A stretch of DNA of 64,000 nt from Panacibacter microcysteis (GTDB taxonomy: Bacteria > Bacteroidota > Bacteroidia > Chitinophagales > Chitinophagaceae): the NCBI RefSeq assembly GCF_015831355.1, contig NZ_JADWYR010000002.1, forward strand, positions 1,116,001 through 1,180,000, in the 5' to 3' direction. Positions 43,658 to 52,235 of this stretch are shown here, piece after piece. How positions within the stretch are numbered: the stretch's first letter is position 1; each line of letters begins with the position of its first letter. Below the pieces are notes generated by a model. It searched no databases. It was not told where the DNA came from and saw nothing but the letters and a program-made list of their open reading frames with translations. The translations under genes and the position numbers were made by a program.

Positions 43658-44454
43658 TGAACATCCTCGACCAGATCGTAGCACATAAAAAACAGGAAGT
43701 AGCAAGCCGCAAGTCATTAGTCACTATTGCGGAGCTCGAAGCATACCCGGCATTTTCCCGCAAAACCATATCACTACACCAGTCTTTACTGGACGAATCA
43801 AAAACGGGCATCATTGCGGAATTCAAGCGAAAATCGCCTTCCAAAGGCATCATCAACAGCCAGGCTGATGTAACGAAAGTTACGGGTGCATACGCATTAT
43901 ACGGCGCGTCAGGCTTATCTGTGCTTACAGATGCAACATTCTTTGGCGGTAATGATACAGACCTGGAAGCCGCAAGGCGTAACAATACCCCCATACTGCG
44001 TAAAGATTTCATGATTGATGAATACCAGTTCTATGAAGCCAGGGCCATCGGGGCAGATGTAATTTTACTGATTGCTGCCTGTCTTACACCCGCACAGGTA
44101 AAAGCTTTTGCACAACTGTCAAAATCGCTGCAACTCGAAGTCTTGCTGGAAATACACAACGAAGAAGAACTTGGTCACATTTGTGCAGAAGTAGATTTTG
44201 TAGGTGTAAACAACAGGAACCTCAAAACGTTTACAGTAGATATCAATACATCACTACAGCTTTTTCCGCATATACCTGCAGATAAACCTGCCATCGCAGA
44301 AAGCGGCATCAGTAATGTAGATACAATTGTAACTTTGAAACAGGCTGGCTTTAAAGGTTTCCTCATTGGTGAAAACTTTATGAAACAACCAGACCCCACG
44401 ATTGCTTTTGCTGATTTTGTAACAGAGCTTAAAGCAAAACAAAATGCGCATTAA
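43657..44454 (+). CDS. trpC: Indole-3-glycerol-phosphate synthase
   Basis: 265 aa. (Beta/alpha)8 enzyme closing the indole ring. IIAEFKRKSPSKGII with catalytic Lys/Glu, GASGLSVLTDATFFGGNDTDL, LRKDFMIDEYQFYEARAIGADVILLI, VGVNNRNLKTFTVDI and AESGIS are all in place. Monofunctional; TrpF is a separate gene overlapping it by 11 nt. Confidence 0.96.
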   Translation: MNILDQIVAHKKQEVASRKSLVTIAELEAYPAFSRKTISLHQSLLDESKTGIIAEFKRKSPSKGIINSQADVTKVTGAYALYGASGLSVLTDATFFGGNDTDLEAARRNNTPILRKDFMIDEYQFYEARAIGADVILLIAACLTPAQVKAFAQLSKSLQLEVLLEIHNEEELGHICAEVDFVGVNNRNLKTFTVDINTSLQLFPHIPADKPAIAESGISNVDTIVTLKQAGFKGFLIGENFMKQPDPTIAFADFVTELKAKQNAH

Positions 44455-45082
44455 AGTATGCGGAATGACGAAACCGGAACAGGTAATGCAACTGGATGAA
44501 CTGGGTGTTGAATTTGCAGGCTTTATTTTTTATCCGAAGTCGCCACGGTACGTCTTTAAAACCATGCCGGCAACAGAAATAAAAAAGATACGCGGCAGCA
44601 TCAATAAAGTGGGCGTGTTTGTAAATGCAGACCCCGACGAGATTTTGAAAACGGTTGATGCGTGCGGCCTTTATCTTGTGCAATTACATGGAGACGAAAA
44701 TCCGCGTACATGCGAACGCATTTCAAACTACGTCTCTGTAATCAAAGCTTTCCGCATCAGTGAAGATGACAACATTGCATGGAAGATCCGTGAATATTAC
44801 GATCCGGTTGACATGTATATGTTCGATACCGAAGGCGCAGGTTATGGCGGCACCGGAAAAAAGTTCAACTGGCAGTTACTGAAAGGGCAAAATATTCGCA
44901 AACCATTTTTCTTAAGTGGCGGTATAAGCCCCGGAGACGCAGATAACCTGCGGCAATTCAAGCAGGATCCGGTAGCAAAAGACCTCTTTGCAATTGATAT
45001 AAACAGCAAGTTTGAAATAATGCCGGGTTTAAAAGATATGAATATGATAAAAGATTTTGTGACGCAGGTAAAAAATACATGA
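44444..45082 (+). CDS. trpF: Phosphoribosylanthranilate isomerase
   Basis: 212 aa. KVCGMTKPEQV with the catalytic Cys near residue 6, FAGFIFYPKSPRYV, VGVFVNADPDEI, VQLHGDE, the catalytic Asp in FDTEGAGYGGTGKKFNWQLL and LSGGISPGD. Amadori rearrangement of PRA. It is a homologue of HisA, whose gene lies downstream in the same cluster. Overlaps the trpC end by 11 nt. Confidence 0.95.
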   Translation: MRIKVCGMTKPEQVMQLDELGVEFAGFIFYPKSPRYVFKTMPATEIKKIRGSINKVGVFVNADPDEILKTVDACGLYLVQLHGDENPRTCERISNYVSVIKAFRISEDDNIAWKIREYYDPVDMYMFDTEGAGYGGTGKKFNWQLLKGQNIRKPFFLSGGISPGDADNLRQFKQDPVAKDLFAIDINSKFEIMPGLKDMNMIKDFVTQVKNT

Positions 45083-45085
45083 GTG

Positions 45086-45137
45086 TGGTACCGGCATCAG
45101 TACTTTACTCATCGTCCCTTGTGTCACTCACTTGTAC
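45086..45137 (+). repeat. Dispersed gene-edge repeat, copy 19 (type B core, + orientation)
   Basis: Begins 3 nt after the trpF stop (TGTGGTACCGGC). Core CTTGTGTCACTCACTTGTAC at 45118-45137, one base from type B. Confidence 0.8.
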
Positions 45138-45217
45138 TGCAGATCATGATGCAGCAGTTCCGGGTGTACCGGCATAAATAAGTCCAGCATCTAAAAAATG
45201 TACAACGCTTTCAACGT

Positions 45218-45709
45218 ATGGTTCAGATCAGAAACGCAACAACAGCAGACTTACCCGCAATACTTGAGATATACAATGATGCCATATTGCATACCACAGC
45301 CGTGTACGATTATGAACCGCATACGATGGCAATGCGCAAAGAATGGTTTGCAACGAAAGAGCAGCAGGGCTTCCCAGTATTTGTGGCAGAAGACAATGAA
45401 GAGATTGTTGGTTTTAGTTCTATCGGCCCCTTTCGCCCGTGGGCCGGCTACCGGTACACCGTAGAAAATTCGATCTATGTAAAAGATGGTCAGCGCGGAA
45501 AAGGTCTTGGTAAGTTATTGATGCAGCCGTTGATTGATGCGGCAAAAGAAATGCAGTTGCATACCATGGTTGCAGGTATAGATGCAGAAAACAAGCTCAG
45601 CATAGACTTTCATAAACAATTCGGTTTTAAAGAAGCAGGTTACCTCAAACAAATTGGCTGGAAGTTTGACCGCTGGCTGGACCTGGTGTTTATGCAATTG
45701 ATCCTGTAG
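45218..45709 (+). CDS. GNAT N-acetyltransferase (phosphinothricin-acetyltransferase-like)
   Basis: 163 aa. Single GNAT domain: VQIRNATTADLPAILEIYNDAI at the start, then VYVKDGQRGKGLGKLLMQPLIDAA with the acetyl-CoA loop QRGKGLG (about residues 91-97) and FHKQFGFKEAGYLKQIGWKFDRWLDLVFMQ. This is the MddA/Pat-type group that acetylates amino-acid analogues such as methionine sulfone or phosphinothricin. It interrupts the trp genes between trpF and trpB and is flanked by repeats on both sides, so it may be an insertion. Confidence 0.9.
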   Translation: MVQIRNATTADLPAILEIYNDAILHTTAVYDYEPHTMAMRKEWFATKEQQGFPVFVAEDNEEIVGFSSIGPFRPWAGYRYTVENSIYVKDGQRGKGLGKLLMQPLIDAAKEMQLHTMVAGIDAENKLSIDFHKQFGFKEAGYLKQIGWKFDRWLDLVFMQLIL

Positions 45710-45760
45710 CCGCATATTTTTCATGCATTGCGGGGCTTCACTGTTCATTCATATTCATCA

Positions 45761-45815
45761 GTTGAAGAGTGCGACGCAACAGGCGTTACATATTTATTCA
45801 AAAGCTTAGTACATA
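45761..45815 (-). repeat. Dispersed gene-edge repeat, copy 20 (type A core with TTCAAC end, - orientation)
   Basis: Core GTTGAAGAGTGCGACGCAAC at 45761-45780, upstream of trpB. The CCCGGC side is weak. Confidence 0.7.
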
Positions 45816-45823
45816 AAAATTAT

Positions 45824-47023
45824 ATGACACAAACAGCAACATATCAAAAGCCAGATGAACAGGGTTATTATGGAAAATTTGGCGGTGCGTACATACCGGA
45901 AATGCTGCATAGAAATGTAGAAGAATTACGCACAAAGTACCTGGAAATAATGTATGAAGACAGCTTCCAGGAAGAGTTCAATGCATTGCTGCATGATTAT
46001 GTAGGCAGACCAACGCCGCTTTACCTGGCACAGCGTTTAAGTGCTTTGCATAAAACGAATATCTATCTCAAACGGGAAGACCTTAACCATACAGGGGCAC
46101 ACAAAATCAATAACACCGTAGGGCAGATTTTACTGGCGTTAAGGCTTGGAAAAAAACGCATCATAGCAGAAACAGGCGCTGGTCAGCACGGCGTTGCAAC
46201 CGCCACCGTGTGCGCATTGAAAGGAATAGACTGTGTGGTGTACATGGGCGAGAAAGACATTGAACGGCAAGCCCCAAACGTTGCACGTATGAAGATGCTT
46301 GGCGCAACAGTTATACCCGCAACAAGCGGCAGCAAAACATTGAAAGACGCAACCAACGAAGCGATACGTGCCTGGATTAACGATCCGCTGGATACACATT
46401 ACATCATTGGCAGCGTGGTGGGTCCTCACCCCTATCCTGATATGGTGGCGCGCTTTCAAAGCGTCATCAGTGCAGAAACACGCAAACAGCTGAAGGAAAA
46501 AACAGGCAGCGAGTTGCCTACACACGTAGTGGCATGTGTGGGCGGCGGCAGTAATGCGGCCGGGGCTTTCTATCACTTTTTAGAAGAGCCCGCGGTAAAA
46601 CTGGTTGCGGTGGAAGCAGCAGGTCATGGTGTGCACAGCGGCTTTAGCGCAGCAACAACCCAACTGGGCAAACCCGGCATTTTGCATGGCAGCAAAAGCC
46701 TGTTGATGCAAACGGCAGACGGCCAGGTGGTAGAACCACACAGCATTTCAGCCGGCCTTGATTATCCCGGCGTGGGCCCGTTGCACGCCCACTTGTATGA
46801 TAGTGGTCGTGGTATTTTCCTGAGTGCGACAGACGACGAATCTTTAGCCGCTGCATTTGAACTGGCGAAATTAGAAGGCATTATTCCTGCACTTGAAAGT
46901 GCGCATGCACTGGCCGCTTTGTACCAGCTAACATTCGCGCCAACAGACCAGGTGGTGGTTTGTTTAAGCGGCCGTGGAGATAAAGATCTTGCCACGTATA
47001 TGAAAGTGATGGAAGAAAAATAA
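45824..47023 (+). CDS. trpB: Tryptophan synthase beta chain
   Basis: 399 aa from ATG 45824 ([20 protein letters not shown]); a longer frame upstream lies inside the repeat and is rejected. PLP-lysine motif [15 protein letters not shown] (about residues 79-93), GAGQHG and the phosphate-binding GGGSNAAG, plus GLDYPGVGP, place it in the standard TrpB1 class. Condenses indole with serine. Followed after repeat copy 21 by trpA. Confidence 0.96.
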   Translation: MTQTATYQKPDEQGYYGKFGGAYIPEMLHRNVEELRTKYLEIMYEDSFQEEFNALLHDYVGRPTPLYLAQRLSALHKTNIYLKREDLNHTGAHKINNTVGQILLALRLGKKRIIAETGAGQHGVATATVCALKGIDCVVYMGEKDIERQAPNVARMKMLGATVIPATSGSKTLKDATNEAIRAWINDPLDTHYIIGSVVGPHPYPDMVARFQSVISAETRKQLKEKTGSELPTHVVACVGGGSNAAGAFYHFLEEPAVKLVAVEAAGHGVHSGFSAATTQLGKPGILHGSKSLLMQTADGQVVEPHSISAGLDYPGVGPLHAHLYDSGRGIFLSATDDESLAAAFELAKLEGIIPALESAHALAALYQLTFAPTDQVVVCLSGRGDKDLATYMKVMEEK

Positions 47024-47075
47024 TGAAGCCGGCTGCAGTGCATACATCGCCACCGGTTGTGTCACTCACTTGTAC
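47023..47075 (+). repeat. Dispersed gene-edge repeat, copy 21 (type B core, + orientation)
   Basis: Begins at the trpB stop (TAATGAAGCCGGCTG). Exact type B core at 47056-47075. Confidence 0.85.
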
Positions 47076-47201
47076 TGTATAACATATTGCAGCAACGATG
47101 CGCTTTCACGACCAACTAAAAGAAATATGCGTTCACGATAGCCATAACAAAAGATACCGGAAAACAAACCGATCACACTTCATGCTTAAAGATTGTAACA
47201 A

Positions 47202-47972
47202 ATGAACCGCCTGGAAGAACTGTTTCAACGAAAAAAAGAGCAAATACTAAACGTGTATTGCACCGCAGGCTACCCGCAGCCAGACAGTACCATTACGGTA
47301 ATGAAAGCCTTACAGGAACATGGTGCAGACCTTATAGAACTTGGTATGCCGTATAGTGATCCGCTTGCAGATGGACCCGTTATACAGGAAAGCGGCGCAA
47401 AAGCCATTGCCAACGGCATGAGTATAGAAAAACTTTTTCAGCAACTGAAAGACTTCAGGAAAGAAATTTATGTACCGGTTATTCTTATGGGATATATGAA
47501 CCCGGTTTTACAATTTGGTTTCGAAAAATTCTGCCAGTACTGCGCCGATGCGCCTATCGACGGACTGATCTTACCAGACCTTCCTGAATACGAGTACGAA
47601 ACTGAATATGGTGCCATTATGCAACGTTATGGGCTCGATTTTATCTTTCTTGTTACACCGGAAACATCAGCAGCACGAATAAGAAAACTGGACAGCTTAA
47701 GCCGCGGTTTTTTATACGCGGTATCCTCCTCGTCCATTACAGGTAGCGATAAAGATTTTTCACCGGTAGAGACATACCTGCAGCGTTTGCAACAAATGCA
47801 ACTGAAAAACCCGGTGCTGGTTGGCTTTGGTATAAAAGATAAAACAACATTCAACATGGCTTGCAAGCATGCAAACGGAGCAATCATCGGGAGCGCCTAT
47901 ATCAAAGCTCTGGAGCATACGACAGATATTAATGAATCGACGAAAACATTCCTTCACCAGATTTTGAAATGA
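47202..47972 (+). CDS. trpA: Tryptophan synthase alpha chain
   Basis: 256 aa. (Beta/alpha)8 enzyme that releases indole from indole-glycerol phosphate. Catalytic Glu in IELGMPYSDPLADGPVIQ (about residues 47-64) and catalytic Asp in GLILPDLPEYEYE are present. A GFGIKDK phosphate-binding loop follows. Its stop codon overlaps the hisH start. Confidence 0.95.
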   Translation: MNRLEELFQRKKEQILNVYCTAGYPQPDSTITVMKALQEHGADLIELGMPYSDPLADGPVIQESGAKAIANGMSIEKLFQQLKDFRKEIYVPVILMGYMNPVLQFGFEKFCQYCADAPIDGLILPDLPEYEYETEYGAIMQRYGLDFIFLVTPETSAARIRKLDSLSRGFLYAVSSSSITGSDKDFSPVETYLQRLQQMQLKNPVLVGFGIKDKTTFNMACKHANGAIIGSAYIKALEHTTDINESTKTFLHQILK

Positions 47973-48568
47973 TGAACCTAATAATTGTAAAATACAATGC
48001 AGGTAATATTCAAAGTGTATTATATGCTTTGGAAAGAATTGGTGTGCAGGCAATCGTTACAGATGATCATGATGCAATAAAATCTGCCGACAAAGTCATT
48101 TTTCCCGGCGTTGGTGAGGCAAGCAGCGCCATGCGGTACCTGCAGGAACGGGGGCTGGATAAAGTACTAATAAACCTTACACAACCGGTATTGGGTATTT
48201 GTCTTGGCATGCAGCTTATGTGTAAATATTCCGAAGAAAACAATACGCCCTGTCTCGGCATATTTGATGAAGTCGTTAGCAAATTCTCGCCTCCGGCAGA
48301 AGAAAGCCTCAAAGTTCCACAGATCGGCTGGAACAATATATACGACCTCAAAACAGCGCTGTTTAGCAATGTTCCTGGTAACAGCTACTGCTACTTTGTA
48401 CACAGTTATTACGCTTCCATCGGCCTGCATACCGTTGCAACAACAGATTATATACAACCATACAGCGCAGCATTGCACAGGAATAATTTTTACGGTGTAC
48501 AGTTCCATCCTGAAAAAAGCGCTGCAGTGGGAGAACAGATTCTAAAGAACTTTATTTTGAATGTATAA
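47969..48568 (+). CDS. hisH: Imidazole glycerol phosphate synthase, glutaminase subunit
   Basis: 199 aa. Class I amidotransferase with nucleophile Cys in VLGICLGMQLM (about residue 78) and His-Glu in VQFHPEKSA. Supplies ammonia to HisF. The start overlaps the trpA stop (ATGATG; the ATG at 47972 is equally possible). The direct junction of trpA and hisH places the last steps of imidazole synthesis in the trp transcript. Confidence 0.93.
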   Translation: MMNLIIVKYNAGNIQSVLYALERIGVQAIVTDDHDAIKSADKVIFPGVGEASSAMRYLQERGLDKVLINLTQPVLGICLGMQLMCKYSEENNTPCLGIFDEVVSKFSPPAEESLKVPQIGWNNIYDLKTALFSNVPGNSYCYFVHSYYASIGLHTVATTDYIQPYSAALHRNNFYGVQFHPEKSAAVGEQILKNFILNV

Positions 48569-48594
48569 CAACCAGCTAATATAAATTACAACGA

Positions 48595-49314
48595 ATGACC
48601 ATTATACCAGCCATTGATATTATAGAAGGTAAATGCGTAAGACTTACAGAAGGCGATTATACACAAAAAAAAATCTACAACGAACACCCGCTTGAGGTAG
48701 CAAAGGAATTTGAAGATGCAGGATTAAAAAGGTTACACCTTGTAGACCTGGATGGTGCCAGGGCAGGGTCGGTAAAAAACTGGAAAGTACTGGAGTTACT
48801 GGCTTCCAAAACAAACCTGGTAATTGATTTCGGGGGCGGTATAAAACAGGAAGAAGATGTAAAAATTGTTTTTTCGTCGGGCGCTGTTTTTGCAACAGTA
48901 GGCAGTATAGCAGTAAAGAATGAATTCGAATTTGTAAAGTGGTTACTCCAATTCGGAGCCGGTAGATTTTTACTTGGTGCAGATGTAAAAAACGAGAAGA
49001 TTGCCATTGGCGGCTGGCTGGAAACAACAGATATCTGGATCTATGATTTTATTGAAAAATATATTCAGCATGGCATAAAGCAAGTCTTTTGTACAGATGT
49101 AAGCAAAGACGGCAGGCTTGAAGGACCGGCAACTGAGTTATATAAAAATATTACAACAAAGTTTCCCTCGCTGCATTTCATTGCAAGCGGTGGCGTCAGT
49201 TCTTTACAAGACCTCGAAGACCTGCAATCCGCCGGTTGCAACGGCGCTATTGTTGGCAAAGCCATATATGAAGGAAAGGTCAGGATTGCTGATTTAAAGA
49301 AATTTTATGAATGA
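48595..49314 (+). CDS. hisA: ProFAR isomerase (phosphoribosylformimino-AICAR-P isomerase)
   Basis: 239 aa. (Beta/alpha)8 barrel with [20 protein letters not shown] (catalytic Asp at residue about 7), [45 protein letters not shown] and [11 protein letters not shown]. Homologue of TrpF; in actinobacteria one protein (PriA) does both jobs, but here both genes are kept. Confidence 0.95.
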   Translation: MTIIPAIDIIEGKCVRLTEGDYTQKKIYNEHPLEVAKEFEDAGLKRLHLVDLDGARAGSVKNWKVLELLASKTNLVIDFGGGIKQEEDVKIVFSSGAVFATVGSIAVKNEFEFVKWLLQFGAGRFLLGADVKNEKIAIGGWLETTDIWIYDFIEKYIQHGIKQVFCTDVSKDGRLEGPATELYKNITTKFPSLHFIASGGVSSLQDLEDLQSAGCNGAIVGKAIYEGKVRIADLKKFYE

Positions 49315-50125
49315 GAATTTACAAACATCCGAAAGTTCGTTACATCATCCTGCTACAGCAAACAGGGGGCTTTGCAAACGCATTATTCCCTGCCTGGATA
49401 TCAAAGATGGGCGCACCGTAAAGGGTACCAATTTTGTTGACCTGAGAGATGCAGGAGATCCTGTAGAACTGGGTGCGTTGTATGCACAGCAGGGCGCAGA
49501 TGAACTGGTGTTTCTGGATATAACCGCTACGGTAGAACGAAGAAAAACGTTAAGTGCACTGGTAAATAAAATATCGCACCACATCAATATACCTTTTACA
49601 GTGGGCGGTGGTATTGCTTCTGTGGATGATGTAAGCCTGCTGCTGCAAAATGGTGCAGATAAAATATCTGTAAATACCGCTGCATTTAAAAGGCCCGAAC
49701 TTTTGCGCGAACTGGAAAAAGACTTCGGCAGCCAGTGCGTAGTGCTTGCTATCGATACCCGCAAAGAAGAAGATGGCGAATGGTATGTTTACCTGAACGG
49801 CGGAAGAACAAAAACAGGCACACGTTGCATAGACTGGGCAAAACAGGCGGTTGACCTTGGCGCAGGTGAAATCCTGCTTACCTCTATGAACAACGACGGC
49901 ACCAAACAAGGTTTTGCTGTAGATATTACCCATACACTTTCTACTACCCTGCCAGTGCCGGTGATTGCGAGTGGCGGCGGAGGCACACCGGCACATTTCA
50001 CGGAAGTATTTAACACTGCAAAAGCAGATGCAGCCCTGGCTGCAAGCATTTTTCATTTCAAAGAAATCAGTATTCCTGAGTTGAAAACGTACCTGCTGGC
50101 ACAAAACATAAAAGTTCGTATATAG
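49307..50125 (+). CDS. hisF: Imidazole glycerol phosphate synthase, cyclase subunit
   Basis: 272 aa. [69 protein letters not shown], catalytic Asp residues in LDI and in [18 protein letters not shown]. Normal length is about 250 aa; here about 21 extra N-terminal residues ([20 protein letters not shown]) precede LCKRIIPC. No start codon occurs nearer the conserved part, and the ATG overlaps the hisA end by 8 nt, so the extension is probably real. hisIE does not follow. Confidence 0.94.
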   Translation: MNENLQTSESSLHHPATANRGLCKRIIPCLDIKDGRTVKGTNFVDLRDAGDPVELGALYAQQGADELVFLDITATVERRKTLSALVNKISHHINIPFTVGGGIASVDDVSLLLQNGADKISVNTAAFKRPELLRELEKDFGSQCVVLAIDTRKEEDGEWYVYLNGGRTKTGTRCIDWAKQAVDLGAGEILLTSMNNDGTKQGFAVDITHTLSTTLPVPVIASGGGGTPAHFTEVFNTAKADAALAASIFHFKEISIPELKTYLLAQNIKVRI

Positions 50126-50259
50126 CAATCGGTATACGTTTTATGAGCGTTGTTCTTCAGCTGCCTGACTAAAGAATTCAACAATACTGCCGGTACCAGG
50201 AAGAACAGCATGAACAATGGATTGGTAACACTTTCACACAACGACAATTACAAAAACTG

Positions 50260-51219
50260 ATGAACCCGTTAAAAAAAATCGTCCTGTTATTTCTTTCTGC
50301 CATCACCGGCTCACTTGCATTGCAGGCGCAGGCTGTACAAGAACATGGCCGGCTAATGGTAAAAGGCACACAACTGACAGATAAAAATAATCAGCCGGTC
50401 ATACTAAGAGGCATGAGCTTTGGCTGGAGTAATTTTCATCCGCGGTTTTATACACCTGGCGCAGTAGAATGGCTGCACAAAGACTGGCACTGCAACGTGG
50501 TAAGAGCAGCAATGGGTGTAGAGCCAAAGAATGGGTACATGGAAGATCCGGCAAAATCACTTGCGTTGGTAGAAACGGTGATTGATGCAGCCATCAAAGA
50601 AGACATCTATGTTATCGTAGATTTTCACAGCCACAATGTAAGGCTGCAGGAAGCCAAAACTTTCTTTACACACATCGCAAAAAAATACAGTCAATACCCA
50701 AACGTTATATACGAGGTCTTTAATGAACCTGATAAAGAAACCTGGCCCGAAGTAAAAGATTATTCAATTGAAATGATCCAAACCATAAGGACTTTTGACA
50801 CAGCAAATATTATCCTTGTTGGTTCACCACACTGGGACCAGGATGTACACCTTGCAGCCGCAGACCCTGTAACAGGCTTCACCAATATTATGTACACCAT
50901 GCACTTTTATGCAGATACACATAAACAGCAACTGAGAGACAGGACAACTGCTGCGATCAATGCCGGTTTGCCTGTGTTCATTTCTGAAAGTGCCGGAATG
51001 TCTGCCAGCGGAGATGGACCGATAAACATCGATGAATGGACCAGATGGATCAATTGGGCAGAGGAAAATAAAGTAAGCTGGGTTACCTGGTCTGTAAGCG
51101 ATAAAAATGAAACCTGCTCTGTTTTGCAGGCAGGTGCCGCTTCAGATGGTAATTGGAAAGAAGATGACCTGAAAGAGTCTGGTAAGCTTGTTAAAAAAAT
51201 GATTACCGCATACCAATAA
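50260..51219 (+). CDS. Glycoside hydrolase family 5 enzyme (endoglucanase-like)
   Basis: 319 aa with signal peptide (cleavage near LQAQA). GH5_2-like barrel: VILRGMSFGWSNF, NVVRAAMGVEP, YVIVDFHSHN, proton donor Glu156 in EVFNEPDKETW, YTMHFYADTH and nucleophile Glu243 in VFISESAGMSASGDG. Secreted or periplasmic, cleaving beta-1,4-glucans or related polymers; the exact substrate cannot be told. Starts 134 nt after hisF and may be read from the same transcript, with no functional link. Confidence 0.93.
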   Translation: MNPLKKIVLLFLSAITGSLALQAQAVQEHGRLMVKGTQLTDKNNQPVILRGMSFGWSNFHPRFYTPGAVEWLHKDWHCNVVRAAMGVEPKNGYMEDPAKSLALVETVIDAAIKEDIYVIVDFHSHNVRLQEAKTFFTHIAKKYSQYPNVIYEVFNEPDKETWPEVKDYSIEMIQTIRTFDTANIILVGSPHWDQDVHLAAADPVTGFTNIMYTMHFYADTHKQQLRDRTTAAINAGLPVFISESAGMSASGDGPINIDEWTRWINWAEENKVSWVTWSVSDKNETCSVLQAGAASDGNWKEDDLKESGKLVKKMITAYQ

Positions 51220-51547
51220 CCATAATGTACCCGGCTGCATTGCTGCAATCAGGCTTTCGTTGCGTCGCACTCTTGTACGCCGGGAACAATGTGCAGCAAA
51301 CGCGAATATCTAAGCGTAAATATTGAAAGCCCTTAACGTGCTTCGGTGCAAGTACAAACCTGCCGCAAACACTTTGCAGTGCATTATACATAAGTCTTTT
51401 CACCCATATTTTTACTGATCTGCGTTTCAAAAAAATGTCGTTTTTATCACACGCCTGTTTTAAAAAAGTACTACATTTATTACAGCATTATTTGACATAC
51501 CCCGACGAACCGCCGAGGAATTTTATCACCTTCAAAATTTAAATCCC
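51220..51547. other. Intergenic region after the GH5 gene
   Basis: 328 nt. Repeat copy 22 fills the first part; the remainder is AT-rich, with no ORF or terminator recognised. Confidence 0.4.
51224..51278 (+). repeat. Dispersed gene-edge repeat, copy 22 (type A core, extended 3' module)
   Basis: ATGTACCCGGCTG begins 4 nt after the GH5 stop; exact core at 51259-51278. Beyond the core, ATGTGCAGCAAACGCGAA (from 51289) matches a module shared with copies 25 and 27. Confidence 0.9.
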
Positions 51548-51943
51548 ATGGTTCAGACAGACATCCCACAGCTCTCAAAGGAATGTAACGATTGGAGAGA
51601 GCGCCTTCATTCCTTCAGAGATGAGTTTAACAGGCTCAAACACGAATTGCAGCATGTTGCAAACAGAGCGCTCTCCAAAGACCAGCTAACCGGCCTGGAA
51701 CATTATCAGAATCAACTCCACATTCAACTGATCAACATCCACGATCTTAAACAGGCGGTAAAAACACACGATAAGAAAATCCAGTACGAAGTCTCGGAAA
51801 ACCAGGGCCAGCTTACAGACGACACTTACACCGAACACGAAAATCTTTACGACGCATATCATTCTTTGCAAAGCACGCTCGATGAGTTGCGTTCAGCGTT
51901 TTATAAATATGTAAAAAGCATTGCAGTTGCCAATTACAATTAG
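51548..51943 (+). CDS. Coiled-coil protein of 131 aa, unknown function
   Basis: Almost wholly helical and charged, with heptad-like spacing (LSKECNDWRERLHSFRDEFNRLKHELQHVANRAL; LHIQLINIHDLKQAVKTHDKKIQ; LYDAYHSLQSTLDELRSAFYKYV). No signal peptide or membrane segment. No family recognised; it looks like a structural or adaptor protein. Monocistronic between two repeat copies. Confidence 0.65.
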   Translation: MVQTDIPQLSKECNDWRERLHSFRDEFNRLKHELQHVANRALSKDQLTGLEHYQNQLHIQLINIHDLKQAVKTHDKKIQYEVSENQGQLTDDTYTEHENLYDAYHSLQSTLDELRSAFYKYVKSIAVANYN

Positions 51944-52122
51944 CAGTTGCACGTTTGCATGTGCCTGTTATAAGCACAACTTCACTTCTCCGGAATTATC
52001 ATTACGGGTTTAAGCGCAACAGAACAAAACATATGATTTACCTGTATTAAAGTTGTATAAACATACAACAGCATTGCTATTGCCATTACAAGACTGCAGC
52101 CGTGCTGCCATTACTTGTTACC

Positions 52123-52174
52123 GTACAAGAGTGCGACGCAACAGAATCTTCATAGTAGCAATACAGCCTGGCTC
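52123..52174 (-). repeat. Dispersed gene-edge repeat, copy 23 (type A core, - orientation)
   Basis: Exact core at 52123-52142, CTTCATAGTAGC middle, AGCCTGGCTC end 61 nt before the EF-G-like ATG. Confidence 0.85.
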
Positions 52175-52235
52175 ATTATTATCCGTAATAACATTTTTGG
52201 TGAAGTATTTAATCACTTACTAAAATTATTTAGCC

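Noticed and set aside
49550-50128. Long minus-strand ORF opposite hisF
   Set aside because: It is antisense to a fully conserved hisF and rich in Cys/Phe/His as expected for a shadow frame.
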